Made by a program: the position numbers and the translations under genes. DNA of 64,000 nt, taken from positions 96,056,880 to 96,120,879 of the forward strand of contig NC_063162.1 of the NCBI RefSeq assembly GCF_023159225.1, given 5' to 3'. Origin of the DNA: Perognathus longimembris pacificus (Eukaryota > Chordata > Mammalia > Rodentia > Heteromyidae). Position 1 is the stretch's first letter. Each line of letters opens with the position of its first letter. This document shows, piece after piece, positions 1-11,530 of the stretch. Below the pieces are notes generated by a model. That model made no database searches, was not told the origin of the DNA, and saw nothing but the letters and a program-made list of their open reading frames with translations.

Positions 1-1788
1 AATAAAAAGGGGGAAAGTAAGGTTTATTCCTCCTTTTAGTCTCTATGTTGCTCATTGTATTTCCAGCAGCCGACCTTTAAGAATTAATTTGCTTTGAATC
101 AGGTAGCCAAAGTAAATGAATTATGGCTAGGGTCCTCTGTTTACCACACTTTCTTCTAGAAACTTCCCAGTCTCCTAACTTGCCTTCTGAGAAGCTTTCT
201 CTTTCCATTTCATAAGATAGGGAAGTGAGGGCTAGTTTAAGAAAGATGTCTCATGTCATAAACACTATTAGTCACTGAATACTACTGGGAATATTCAGTT
301 TACTTGAACTTGCTGGGGTAGTTTCTTTTACTTAAATTCAGGGCAAAAGATTGTATTAAATCTGAGTCTACAACAACAGATTTTGTTGAGGTTTTTGAAA
401 TCTCAAGGTGTGTGTGCTCGCACACGTGCACACGGCAGAGGAGGGAGTAAAGGAGGGGGAAAGAAGCTGCGAGTATGGTGGGAGGGAGAGAAAAAAAGAG
501 GGAGGAAAAAATTTTCTGCCAAAATTAATGCAAAGAACTGTTATTTGTCCACTACTGCCTCTCCTAGGACTTTTGAGCCTCTCAGCATTATACATTAATG
601 GGAGATATGTTTATGTCATCCGATTCTTTCTAATTTTCTATGGAAGCATTACACTTCAAAATTTAAATTTGGAGTATGTCTTTCCCTACAAATTACACAA
701 CATGTCCTTTATTTCAGACACTTGTCACATTTTTTTTTTGCTCATTTCCTTCCTTTCAGTGTGTATTTTAGATTTCTTTCACTATTTTTACACCTCTTAC
801 TTCAATTTGACACTTTATACACATACTTAAGTTCCATCTTTCTTGCCTTCACTTTTTAAAGTGATATTCCTGGAATAATGCTATCTTCTTGACCTATCTT
901 TCATTTAAATAGGGCTATACCTCTATTCTTTTTTTTTAAATATGAAAATACACAGTACAAAGTATAAAAGGAAGACAAACAATTTTACTTTGAGAATCAT
1001 TGAATCATTTGTCTAGTCCTTTCAGGAAAAAAAACAACACATGTTTTCTTTCTATAGTTTAAAAATATTGTGATTTTTATACTCTGTAATCAATGTAAAG
1101 AGAGAAATACCATACCTTAAAGATACAGATTTTTATAAATACAGATATTGCCCTCAAAACAAAGAACATTTTCCAATGTGAAGAACAATTTCTTAAGTGA
1201 ATAATTACATTAAAACCATCAATCTACCACTCCCCTCCCCCAAAAAAAGTTAACACCGAAGTTCATCTTGATGTCAAAAGAAGCAAACAGCTCTTTTATA
1301 GATATATCAGGAATAAATAAATTATTACTCAAGGTCAACATTTTGTGTTTCCCTTGAGATTTGATTTGGTTGTTTTATTTTTGCTTTTGTACCAGTACTG
1401 GGGTTTGAATTCTGAGCCTAAGTGCTGTCTCTTAGCTTTTCACTTTAGGCTTATGTTCTACCTTTTGAGCCACAGCTTCAATTCTGGCTTTTTTGTGATT
1501 AATTGGAGATAAGAATCTGACAGACTTTCCTCCTCTCATTGGCTTTGCATGGTGAACTGCCATCCTTAGATCTCAGACTCCTGAGTAGTTAGAATGACAG
1601 TGAGCCACTGGCACTAGACTAGCTAATTTTTATTTGTTGAGTTGTTTTGGTAAGTGTATCAGCATATACTTTTTATTTTGTGATCGATCTTTTCTGGTAT
1701 ATTTAATGTGCTTTCCACCCCTATCCCCTGTCCCTCCTCATGGTGGGGATGGTGAGGATGGGTTTTTCTCTTCCATGTTATGCCTTAG
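1..1788 (+). other. ETV1: Last intron of ETV1 (3' part)
   Basis: AT-rich non-coding sequence ends in a canonical acceptor. A pyrimidine-rich stretch at about 1761-1786 is followed by TTAG at 1785-1788, directly before the coding exon. The short open frames here (for example 383-830) have no coding character. A purine-rich stretch lies at about 435-510 and an alternating GT/CA stretch at about 408-434. The only repeat I recognise is an old SINE at 1389-1622. The upstream ETV1 exons lie outside the window. Confidence 0.85.
1389..1622 (-). repeat. Chimeric B1/tRNA-type SINE, old copy
   Basis: Read on the minus strand this is a 7SL/B1-like half (CTGAGATCT-type core, 'CTCAGACTCCTGAGTAG' on the plus strand) joined to a tRNA-like half. 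It is clearly diverged. It sits inside the last ETV1 intron, about 170 bp before the acceptor. Confidence 0.7.
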
Positions 1789-2010
1789 GTGGCTGGAGAG
1801 AGATATGTCTACAAATTTGTGTGTGATCCAGAAGCCCTGTTCTCCATGGCCTTTCCAGATAACCAGCGCCCACTGCTGAAGACAGACATGGAACGTCACA
1901 TCAATGAGGAGGATACCGTGCCTCTGTCTCACTTTGATGAGAGCATGGCATACATGCCGGAGGGGGGCTGTTGCAACCCGCACCCCTACAATGAAGGCTA
2001 TGTGTACTAG
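1789..2010 (+). CDS. ETV1: ETV1 (ER81) terminal coding exon
   Basis: The exon encodes the last 73 residues plus a TAG stop of ETV1, a sequence-specific nuclear activator of the PEA3 group (ETV1/ETV4/ETV5) that binds GGAA/T motifs and acts downstream of RTK/MAPK signalling. It is phase 0: the first codon, GTG, follows the acceptor AG directly. The opening VAGERYVYKFVCDP is the end of the ETS DNA-binding domain (the last beta strand, after the recognition helix on the previous exon). The rest is the C-terminal tail, acidic around HINEEDTVPL, then FDESMAYMPEGG and the terminus NPHPYNEGYVY, which distinguishes ETV1 from ETV4 and ETV5 in my memory of the family. There is no frameshift or premature stop. 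The real start codon and the rest of the protein are on upstream exons outside the window. Note that 1789 is an exon boundary, not a translation start. Confidence 0.96.
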   Translation: MAGERYVYKFVCDPEALFSMAFPDNQRPLLKTDMERHINEEDTVPLSHFDESMAYMPEGGCCNPHPYNEGYVY

Positions 2011-2193
2011 CACAAGTGACAGTCGAGCAGGGCGGCCCTCCTCGTGCTTTTCCTCTGTCTGCAAGATGCAGAGAATCACTGAATTCTCTTTAATCTCTGT
2101 TTTATTTTTGTCGTTTGTATTTTATTTTTTAAAATAATAATACAGAAAAGGGGCTTTTCCTGTTACATTATTCTATGGTCTGTTATGGACTGC

Positions 2194-2201
2194 GCACTTT
2201 A
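2194..2201 (+). promoter_or_regulatory. Candidate miR-17/20/93/106 seed site
   Basis: GCACTTTA is an 8-mer match to the miR-17 family seed, about 185 nt past the ETV1 stop, in the favourable first part of the 3' UTR. The motif is seen; its use is inferred. Confidence 0.35.
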
Positions 2202-2421
2202 TTTGTGGGTGGGTGGGAGGATTCTAAACATTTATTCTGGGTAACAGGAAGACAATGGGTGAATAGGTAGGGGATGTGGTGATTCTTTTTACTTAGGCTG
2301 GGGATGGGGGTCCTACAGGTTTTAAGTATGATGAAGCTCTATCATGTCTATTTGATTTCATAATAACATAAGATAATGTTCATTTTCTCTGGGTACCTAT
2401 GGTACAGCTAATTATCACATA

Positions 2422-2429
2422 TGTAAATA
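2422..2429 (+). promoter_or_regulatory. Candidate Pumilio recognition element
   Basis: TGTAAATA matches the UGUANAUA consensus bound by PUM1/PUM2 in 3' UTRs. It lies about 410 nt after the ETV1 stop. Function is inferred from the motif alone. Confidence 0.35.
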
Positions 2430-4290
2430 TCCACTTGGAGACTATTTGCCTTGGGCATTCTTTCTCCCATCATTAATGAGTCTCTGCAGGTGTACAAAAA
2501 AAATCTACTGTAAATGACAGTTTAATTGTTAGAAATGACTGTTTTTGCACCTCTTGTAAAAAAAAAAAGGTATTTAGTGACTGCATTTGTCATTTTTATT
2601 TTGTTTTGATTGCTTTCTCTATGACTTGCAGAAGATAATCGTTAAAATGGCTCATTTCTCTTTGAAGTTGCATATTTACCATGATTGTACATGAGGGGAG
2701 ACCCAACACAAAGTTGGACTGTGGCTTCTGAGTCACAGGCCAATATTAGCATTACAATGATCTAATGCCACCTTACTGTTTATGTACAAATCATATTGTC
2801 TTTTAGATATTTTGCAACCCATTTCAGTTAAGTACTATATGTCATGGTCCTTTGTAATCTTGAGTTAAATGTGAAATCTGGAATCACAATGAAGAAAAAA
2901 AAACCCCTGTCTCCTTTCAGTTTCTTCAGTGCATACATACATTACTTAACCAATAAGAATTAACTGTACTAAATCACCTATTATGCTGTTCTCCTTACAG
3001 CAAGCACTCTTTAAGAAAAATATCCACTACACTAAATAGGTACTATAGTAATTTTTAGACATGGTACCCATTGATATGCATTTAAACGTTTTACTACTGT
3101 GTTATGTTGATAACATATATAAATATTAGATAATGCTAATGCTTCTGCTGCTGTCTTTTCTGTAATATTCTCTTCCATGCTGAATTTACTATGACCGTTT
3201 ATAAGCAATGCAGATATAACTACAGATAGCATTTCAAGACAAAATAGATGACTCAAACCATTTATTGCTTAAAAAAATAGCTTATGCTGTGCTATGCTAT
3301 AAAGCAGCTTTTCTGCACATTGACGAATGAAGAGTAAGCTTCAGCTTGCTAAGGGAAACTGTGGAAAAGTTTTTGATGTTGGCAAAATAGAAAATTCTTT
3401 ACAAAGTGTTCAAGGACATGAGCAAGTTGCTATGTGCCATAGTGTTGACACTGACCATGATCTGTCATCTCATTTGGGACATTCCTGTAAATGCGATTGT
3501 GTTGTTTGAGAGAAGATGTAAAGATCTGGAGTTTCAAAGATTTCTTTCTTTGTTTTTGTTTTCCATTCGGGGAAAATATTGAAAGCAGGAGTTGTTGCAT
3601 TCACTGTGAAATAAACAACAACAACATGTGAATGATGTGACAGTACCACTGAGTATCTTCAAAGACTCAAGCAAACAACATGAATTTTGTTCAGTCCATT
3701 GTAGAGGAACAGCTTATTTTAATCTATAGCAAAGTGATTAAAAATATCCTTAAACACAAAACTAAAACAACCTCTGAGTGCATTTCATGATGCCTATAGT
3801 GTTTGTTTAAAGAGAATTCCTCAACGGTTGATTTTCCTACATGACAGATCATAACTGTTCCTCTAAATTGAACAGTTATTGGGAAACCTACCTATGAAAA
3901 TCAGTACAATTCACATTCATTTCTTCAAATTATTTCTAATTCCAACTATGTGTGTAACTTGTGATTTCAATAACTGTTCTACATATACAAACACTTATAT
4001 GTATATATACACACTTATATGTGTATACACACACATACACACACATATCACTCATCATTTGGCCCACTGCGGCTAATGAGTATGCCTTAAAATCAGAACT
4101 CTCCTTGTCTCTCCCCATCTCAAACATACTACTTATGTGGCCATTTATAGCACTTGGAATAAAAACAGATTCAAAAATAGTCAGTGAAAATTTTTTATTG
4201 GAAAGAGAAACAAAATATATGATTGGGTTATTTGGTGAAATTGAAGGACAGATTTTAAGTGGGTCTTTAAAATACATTCTAAAATAAAAT

Positions 4291-5219
4291 CTTAGTGGGT
4301 ATTCTTTGTTTTCCTTTTTCTTGTTCTCTCTTTCTTTTTTATATCATAGTCTAGTTGGTCAGTGAGAAAGAATCGGGCTATGAGTTATCTTAAGGGATCA
4401 AAGGAAGAAATGATATTAATTATTTCATATTTAAGGAAAAACTATATGTATATTGCTGTAGCAACTCACTGAACAAAACAAGTAATTGGCCAGCATTAAG
4501 TGTATTTCCAATAGAGAAAGTTTCAAAATATTGCATTATAATTTTTTGAGAAATGTATCTACATTTTATTGTTAAAGTTTTTCTTTATTCTACTTTTTGT
4601 TTGGTTGTGTTTTTATGTTTTTTTTTTAAATTTTCAGGTAGATTAATAAATCTGGCAGCTGATTTCTGCAAGATTCCTGTCTTTGAATTTTGAATTCAAT
4701 TGGCTTATCAAACATAGAACTTGATCAGTAAAAATAGTGTTTCCTTTGACTTAGTAAAAGTAACTTAAACTATTATCTCACGATTGCTTGCTGCCTCTTA
4801 TTGATGACATGTTACTATCTGACAAATTGATTATAATCAAGAGTATTATATCCCAAATAACTAATGAAAAATGATTTTTAGTAAGAAATGCCTATTAAGC
4901 AAATGGTTCTAAATAAAAAAAAAATCCACAAAGATGACAGTGTAGAGCATCTTTCTCAAATCATAGAAGGATCTTTTTGTTCTGAATAATTACTTATTTC
5001 ATAGAAAGATCTTAAAGGTCTAGTTTTCTATAGGTATTATAACAAACTGCAACTTAAGTAACTCAATATGAATTTATCCCATTATAATTGTGGAGAATAT
5101 AATTCTAAATTGAGCATTAAGGAGCGAAACAAAGATGTCACTAGAGTTGGTCCCTTCTGAAAGTACAAGGAAAAAACCTTGCTTCTTTCCCATCCAGAAC
5201 AGCTAACATGCCTTCATTT
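4291..5219. other. Unique AT-rich sequence
   Basis: I see no gene, no clear repeat and no RNA. It could still belong to a longer ETV1 3' UTR. Confidence 0.5.
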
Positions 5220-5350
5220 CTATTTAGATCATGTGTGTCTCTGCTTCCCTAGTCCCCTCTTCATCTCTACTGCAGTTTCTACTATCTTTCTGTAAGAACA
5301 CGTGATTGTATTTTGAGCCTACCCAGAAAACCCAGGATAATCTTCCCAAT
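5220..5350 (-). mobile_element. Possible MaLR (MLT-type) LTR remnant
   Basis: The words CACGTGATTGTATTTTGAGC and 'CCCAGGATAATCTTCCCA' resemble the reverse complement of a common ancient mammalian ERVL-MaLR LTR as I remember it. The piece is short and diverged. Confidence 0.4.
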
Positions 5351-6144
5351 GAGATTGTTATTCACCTAGGCCAATTCTGTTTTTCTAGGTAAAATACAAA
5401 CTGGTTTCTAGAATTAGGAAGTTTCTTGGATTAGTATGTGGATATGAGCCTGGGATTGGGGGAGCTGTTATTCAGCCTGTATGGGTGGCTATTTACCCCC
5501 ATGCATGAGTACCCAATATAGCAAAACAAGATCAATTCATACTTTCTGGAGGAAAAATAATTGTGGGAGCTAAGAAGAATTTTTTTTATTTACTATTAAT
5601 ACAGCCCCCTCCTTAATTTGTGTAAAGAAATTTGAACACTTGTTATATTACAGTTCATCTATTCCATTAGTTTTTCTGTTGTCATATCAAGCTTTAACAT
5701 GAGTTAAATCCTCCTCTTTTTTCCTCAGAAAGGCACTATAGAATAAAAAGGGGGGAGGGAAGTAAGATGAGATAATACCATGATAATATATTCAAATCTG
5801 TTGTCCACACCAGATTATATTTTGAAATTAATCTTTTAGTGTTAATATGAGTTGTTACTTTATGATCATAACCTTTCCAAATTTTACTGCTTGTACAGTA
5901 AGATCGATATATGCAATATGTCTCTGGATAATTAAAGAAACAATACAAATAAGTCCTATTCATTGTTGTGTGATAAATTTATTGTCTAATGTTACATATT
6001 TGGATAGATCATAGGAAGTTCTAAAATGAGCCACTTTGTCTATCATGCAAGCCAGTTTAGAGCTTATAATGACAAAACAGTACAGATGTTTCTTTCTTGG
6101 AAATAAAAAAGAGAAATAACTAAAATTTAAAACTAAACAATGGC

Positions 6145-6222
6145 TAAAGACATGGCTCAAGTGGTAGAATACCTGACTAGCAAGCTCAAGGCTGTTGAGT
6201 TCAAACCCCGGTATCACCAAAA
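6145..6222 (+). repeat. Monomeric tRNA-type SINE fragment
   Basis: GGCTCAAGTGGTAGAATACC and GAGTTCAAACCCCGGTA form degenerate pol III A and B boxes, followed by an A-rich end. This is a single tRNA-like unit without the B1 part. Confidence 0.6.
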
Positions 6223-6401
6223 ATTAAGTGAACAAAGTAAAATATGAGAATGAGTAAGTTATTTTTTTGTCCAACTGCAATGTGGTATAGAAAAGAAATG
6301 GAGTAAAAAATAAAAGTGTTGTAGAAATTGTGATAGAAAAATTAGAAGGCAAATGTACATATTTCATAACTGTGATTAAGAACTGCATAAAAGCCAGGTT
6401 A

Positions 6402-6597
6402 CGGCTGGTGTCCAGTCACTCATGCCTATAATCCTAGCTTCTGAAGAGGCAAATAACTGAGGATCAAGGTTAGAAGCCAGCCTTGGCAGGAAAGTCCATG
6501 AGAAAGCCTGAAATGTTTCAAGTGGTAGTGTGCTAGCCTGAACCCTAGGTTCTAGCCCCAAGACTGGTACGCATGCTCACTCTCACACACACACGTG

Positions 6598-6629
<32 letters not shown>
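6402..6629 (+). repeat. B1/tRNA chimeric SINE with (CA)n tail
   Basis: The B1-like start (CTCATGCCTATAATCCTAGC) and the tRNA-like half (AAGTGGTAGTGTGCTAGCC, AAGACTGG) are both readable. The A-rich tail has become a CA microsatellite at about 6580-6629. Confidence 0.75.
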
Positions 6630-6632
<3 letters not shown>

Positions 6633-7390
6633 GCATTTGCATTGTATGTAACACTGAAGAACTTCATCCTTGGAGCCCTGCTCATATAGTGGTGTCCATA
6701 TGGCTGCTTCCTGGGGTTCTTGGAGTCCTAAATTAATTTATTGAGAACTCTGCTAGTGCTTTCAAGGCTGGATTATTGTTATTTTTTAAATGGTGCATTT
6801 AAAAATGGTTTATGGAGAAGAATAGTTTAACAGGAGAATTCAATTAGACTAGTGCATGCCTTCATGGATGATTTTAGAATGTTAATTTAAAAGTGTGTAT
6901 ATATAATAGTTACAGTTTATTCATATACTAGGTAGCTTTTCTTTTTGCATAGAGTCCATTATTATTTAATTCCATTCTAAAAATATATTTATGTTTCTGT
7001 GACAATTACTTTGATTCAATTGGTTGTATTAAAATTATACTTATGATTTGAGAAAACATGATATGAAATTCATGTGATAATAGCATATTAATATACTCAA
7101 TATTTAACTCTAAAATGAAAATCCACTAATTCAAAACACTGGGTCACACTCCGAATAGTGACACATCTGAAAGGAATATCATCTAAATTGTTGACTGACA
7201 TTTAATCATCTTAGTCACTTTAATAATTTATGACTTAATCACTCAGGTAACATCTTTCTACTACCTTCATTTCCTTGTTCATTCATTTTCTGGATAACTG
7301 AGCAAGAACATTTAATAATTTTTTTCTGGTTCTTTGCTTGCTCTCTTAACTATTATTTTATTTCATTTACTTACTTATTTATTTATTAAT
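6630..7390. other. Unique AT-rich sequence
   Basis: No gene or confident repeat is visible. Confidence 0.5.
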
Positions 7391-7393
7391 TTT

Positions 7394-7442
7394 TGTGCCA
7401 GTCCTGTGGCTTGAACTCAGGGCCTGGGCACTCTCCCTTACC

Positions 7443-7474
<32 letters not shown>

Positions 7475-7645
7475 AAAGTTAGTGTTCTACCACTTGAGCC
7501 ACAGCTCTACTTCTGGCTTTCTTAGTAGTTAATTGGAGATGAGTCTCATGGATTTTGCTTCACAGTCTGGTTTTCAACCTTGACCCTCAGATCTCAGCCT
7601 CCTGAGTAGCTAGGATTAAGGCACGGACCATGAACACCCAACTTC
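7394..7645 (-). repeat. B1/tRNA chimeric SINE interrupted by a T28 run
   Basis: The minus-strand SINE has the usual GTGCCAGTCCTGTGGCTTGA end, the middle word TAATTGGAGATGAGTCTCAT and the B1-like CAGCCTCCTGAGTAGCTAGG. A run of 28 T (7443-7470) lies inside the tRNA-like half. Confidence 0.75.
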
Positions 7646-8050
7646 TTAATTCCTTTTAGTAAATAAGTCAGGAAGAAGTCTTAGGAAGGAAATAACCTAA
7701 ATTATTTTCACATCTCCCATAAACCAGGCACCATGAGTACATGACATATTATTACTTCCATTCTATCATGGTATGTCTAATAAGAAACTGAATCTCATTG
7801 CAAATGCAAAAGATCATTGTGACATGTCACCATCACAGGAAAATACATAACTTGGAACTCCCAGCTTCTCTTGATTTATCTCCTATAACAAAAACATCTC
7901 TCACAGTGACTCATGTTTGGCAGAAATGTTTTTAATTTTTTTCACAAGTTGAGCACTATTTACAGAAAAGTCTATAAATAGCAAAATAAACAGCAGCAAC
8001 AAACCTTTAGAAATCAAATTAACATGCATCACTTTGGTGTTTTCTTTTAG

Positions 8051-8113
8051 AGGAGGGTACAGCTACACTCATCCACTCCAGAGAGCTATCCAGGCTACCC
8101 TATGAATTATAAT
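8051..8113 (+). other. Exon-like cassette with strong splice signals
   Basis: A branch-point-like ATTAAC (about 8020-8025) and the tract GTGTTTTCTTTTAG end at 8050. The following 63 nt are open in the first frame (21 codons, containing STPESYPGYPMNYN) and end at a strong donor, AAT|GTAAGT (8114-8119). The length is a multiple of three. Phase 0 on both sides would be compatible with the phase-0 junction before the last ETV1 exon. I do not recognise the peptide. It may be an unannotated alternative ETV1 3' exon, a lncRNA exon, or a chance decoy. Only sequence signals support it. Confidence 0.35.
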
Positions 8114-8450
8114 GTAAGTCATGGCTTCTTGCAAATGTTGAAGTTCTCAGAAATCTTTTGATGCACAGAATTTTCAAAGTAATGTGTCTTAGAGGTAAGA
8201 AAAACAATGCTTTAAAAGGTGCAATTGAAAACAGAAACTTATATCTTGACTTTTAATGCCATATCTCTGCCAACAACAGCACTTACATCATCGCAGGTAA
8301 CAACAGCATTATTATGTATAGTTTATCATCACTAGTTACTAGTATACTTATATATAGTTTATTGTCACAAGTAATTATAAAGTTAAAATGAGAATGTAGC
8401 TGGGAGAAATGGGGATTGAAAGTGCTATCATGCATGTAACTGCAAAATAT

Positions 8451-8745
<295 letters not shown>

Positions 8746-8807
8746 GAAATATTCTTATTTCTGATGAACCAGAGACACATTTTCGTTTTTCTTAAAAATA
8801 GCCTTAG

Positions 8808-9003
8808 AGGATTGGGAATGTGGGTTAGGGATAGAGTACTTGCCTTGCATGCATGAAACCCTGGGTTTGATTACTCAGCACCATAAACAGAAAGAACCAA
8901 AAGTGGTGTTGTGGCTCAAGAGGTAGAGTTCTAGGCTTGAGCAAAAAGAAGTCAGGGACAGTGCTCAGGCCCTGAGTTCAAGCTCTAGGACTGGCAAGAA
9001 TAA
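8808..9003 (+). repeat. IDL-Geo-type dimeric SINE
   Basis: The left half carries ATTGGGAATGTGGGTTAGGG and a B box (GGGTTTGATTAC). The right half carries TGTGGCTCAAGAGGTAGAG and ends in GGACTGGCAAG. It is an older, diverged copy. Confidence 0.8.
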
Positions 9004-9365
9004 ATAGCCTTAGAAATTAAATTGTTTTAACTTACATTATCTATTCTTTGTGAAAAATCTTTTAATCAGAAGTATGTAATATGAAGTTTTCTAAATCATT
9101 CAGTGACAAGGCATCAATTATGTTCATAGTTTTGTGCACCCATCACTGCTTATTTCCAAAATGGTAAGACTCATTTTTTTAATTAAAATATCATTTAAAA
9201 TACTCTAGGAAACTGTTACATATCAGAATCAGAAATGTAAACAAAGTACCATTTTGTTTAAAATAATTTAATTTTATTGTAGTGTATATATTTACAGATT
9301 GGCTTCACTTTTGTCTGTAGAGTAAAGCTTCATTAAGAAAACAAGCTAAACTCTTAACATTAAAC

Positions 9366-9429
9366 TGCTTAACATTGTCAATTTTAAATATAAGGATTCA
9401 TATTAAAGACTTCTATATAACCACTGCTT
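9366..9429 (+). repeat. Copy A of an unassigned ~64-bp duplicated segment
   Basis: TGCTTAACATT, TCAATTTTAAATATAA and GATTCATATTAAA occur in the same order at 10868-10932, about 1.5 kb away. The shared segment fits no repeat family I recognise. Confidence 0.6.
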
Positions 9430-9642
9430 CATAGCCTGAGAATTGTGGCTAGAGAAAAAAGTACATTTAAATAACTAGTTTTCTTTCTTTTTTACTTTAA
9501 GTTGGCAGGTTTTATTTGCTATTATGCACACACTACATTGAAGCTATAGATTATGATTAAACATTTTTAACACAGGGACAATCTTAGATAACATTTTTGT
9601 ATGAAAAAAAAAACCAAAAAGAAACATATGCTCCCTCTGAGG

Positions 9643-9748
9643 GAGGAAGTAACAAATTGTACAAGAATGTACCCACTGCTTTAGGTATGAAATTGTAACC
9701 CCTCTGTACATCACTTTGACAATATATAAGTAATTATTCAGAAAAAAA
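9643..9748 (+). mobile_element. L1 3'-end fragment
   Basis: Contains GAGGAAGTAACAAATTGTAC and 'TGTAACCCCTCTGTACATCA', the same L1 3' UTR block that closes the copies at 42.6 and 60.3 kb. It is extremely 5'-truncated. Confidence 0.75.
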
Positions 9749-9930
9749 GAAACATGTGCTGCCATAGTTATATATTTGGTGAATATGAAATTAGACTACG
9801 AAGATATAGCGGGCCTTTCTCTACCATTCCTTTACCATAAATTCTGTTTAAATCCTGAGTACTTCTTAAAGTAAAATAGAAAAAAAACACATTTTTTTTT
9901 AACTTTCCAAATATCTTAAAGATTTATTTT

Positions 9931-9995
9931 TTGGTCAGTCATGGGGCTTGATTCAAGATTAGCACTCTACCACTTGAGCTACAGCTCCACTTTAA
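9931..9995 (-). repeat. SINE fragment (tRNA-like half)
   Basis: GTCAGTCATGGGGCTTGA and CTCTACCACTTGAGCTACAG are the reversed right half of the local SINE families. Confidence 0.65.
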
Positions 9996-10393
9996 AGATT
10001 CCTTTATAAATAAGTTCCTGTAAATATTATATTGTGGTAGAATAAGGTGCTTTATTCAAAAGTATTCAGCATGCACTAACTTTTAGGATTATTAGTGAAA
10101 GGGTAGATTTAAGGACATAAGATTGTTTAATTTTTTCCCTAAATCTGTAACGCTAGGCCCAGATATGATGCATTCCACTTTATTCTTTCTTTTTGGCTTA
10201 TTTGTTTCATGTAGAGCTTGTTTTGAAGTGTTAGTAGTAAATATTACAAATCTAAAAGTTGCCATCCAAATGAATTTACATGGTTGCCTCTGAAATTTAG
10301 TGTATTGTATTCATAAATTGCTTTGTTAAACTGCTTTGTATGACTGACTACTTAAAGATAATTTTTTAAAAGCCCAAAAGAAGAAAATTATGA

Positions 10394-10572
10394 ATACTGG
10401 GTTTGGTTGTACAGATACCATTCCAACAGTTCAGGAGGTAGAGACAGGAGGATCCCTATATCTGGCCACTCTTGTTGGGCAAAGTTAAAATAGGAGATCT
10501 AATCTTAAAACAAATGAAATATCTAAAAAATGGTGGCCAAGGTTGAAGTCCTGAGTTCAATCTCCAGAAGGA
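10394..10572 (+). repeat. B1-like SINE, old
   Basis: CAGTTCAGGAGGTAGAGACA and GGAGGATCCCTATATC match a B1-like core. GTTGAAGTCCTGAGTTCAATC at the end is a tRNA-like B box. Confidence 0.55.
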
Positions 10573-10867
10573 AAGTAAAAGAGAAAGGGGATAGGGAGAA
10601 AATAAAATGAAAAATAAAAGGCTTCACACAATTTTCAGTTTACATATTTTTCACAAAATATGTGACTATGGAGTAACCCCAAGGCAGCATTTCTGCAACC
10701 AAAACAAAGAGAAATATGAAAATAAATATTTAGAGAATTTAGATTCATAAAGAAGAAAAAAAGTTGGGCATTGATTCATTCACTGACTGGATATTAACCC
10801 ACTCATTATAATAAGTTTGGAATACTCATTTTAATCTGTTTTATGTTGAGAAATCCATTTATTCAAA

Positions 10868-10932
10868 TGCTTAACATTCTCAATTTTAAATATAACGATT
10901 CATATTAAAAAATGCTATATAGTCGGCTGCTT
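10868..10932 (+). repeat. Copy B of the unassigned ~64-bp duplicated segment
   Basis: Partner of 9366-9429. The first two thirds align with only two substitutions; the last third is more diverged. Confidence 0.6.
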
Positions 10933-11080
10933 GTGTATTTTCTGAGTCCAAATGAAATGTTGCCCATGGAAAGTAGATTCTGCGGAAGATAAAATAGATT
11001 TGTTAAAATTGATCTGTGTTCTGATACTAAATAAAACTAACTCCTCACTAGGTTGTAAGGGCATCATTGTAGCAGCTGGT

Positions 11081-11093
11081 GTTGCCAAGCAAC
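11081..11093. promoter_or_regulatory. RFX X-box-like motif
   Basis: GTTGCCAAGCAAC fits the RFX X-box (GTNRCC plus RGYAAC half-sites) and is close to palindromic. An E-box, CAGCTG, lies just upstream within the same 25 bp. The motif is seen; enhancer activity is only inferred. Confidence 0.35.
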
Positions 11094-11530
11094 AGTAGCC
11101 ACATTTTATCAATGCTGTGGGTACTTTTGGTACAGACCTAACAACTAGCCTCCCACCCTGTTCCTACTGCTGATGCTTGAAAAGAGACAGAAATATTTGT
11201 AACAGGATTCTCCTGACACTGAAGAAATCCAGCTGTAGATCTCCTTGTCCACTAGAGTGAATATTTTATAGCAGTTATTTTCCAAAGCACTCCAGTCTGA
11301 GAGTGTTTCAGTTGAACTTGTTCATGCTCCATATATACCCGTTAACTAAGAATATTATTAATAGTGCCCACTTTTACACTCAATATTTGAAAATTAAATT
11401 AATTCCTCACCTACAGTAGAGGTAAAAAAGTTGATTAATAAAATATTCTTGAGTTATCTGTAGAGAACATTTACACAGACTCAATATATTGTCCTCCTAA
11501 GACAAATTTCTTTTTCTTTTCTTTTTAACC

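Larger units (their letters stand above)
2011..4290 (+). other. ETV1: ETV1 3' UTR (approximate 3' end)
   Basis: The sequence after the stop codon is AT-rich, has no recognised interspersed repeat to about 4.3 kb, and contains ATTTA-type AU-rich pieces. This fits the long 3' UTR known for ETV1. Possible poly(A) signals AATAAA lie at 3610-3615, 4158-4163 and 4283-4288; I cannot tell which are used. A 60-codon open frame at 3327-3509 is inside this UTR and has no recognisable domain. A CA/TA-rich stretch lies at about 3990-4050. The 3' limit is a guess set by the last of these signals. Confidence 0.65.

Noticed and set aside
408..830. 140-codon open frame in the ETV1 intron
   Set aside because: Low-complexity, T-rich, hydrophobic translation expected from AT-rich intron sequence; no splice sites frame it.
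3327..3509. 60-codon ATG frame downstream of ETV1
   Set aside because: It is within the 3' UTR, has no splice context and no recognisable motif.
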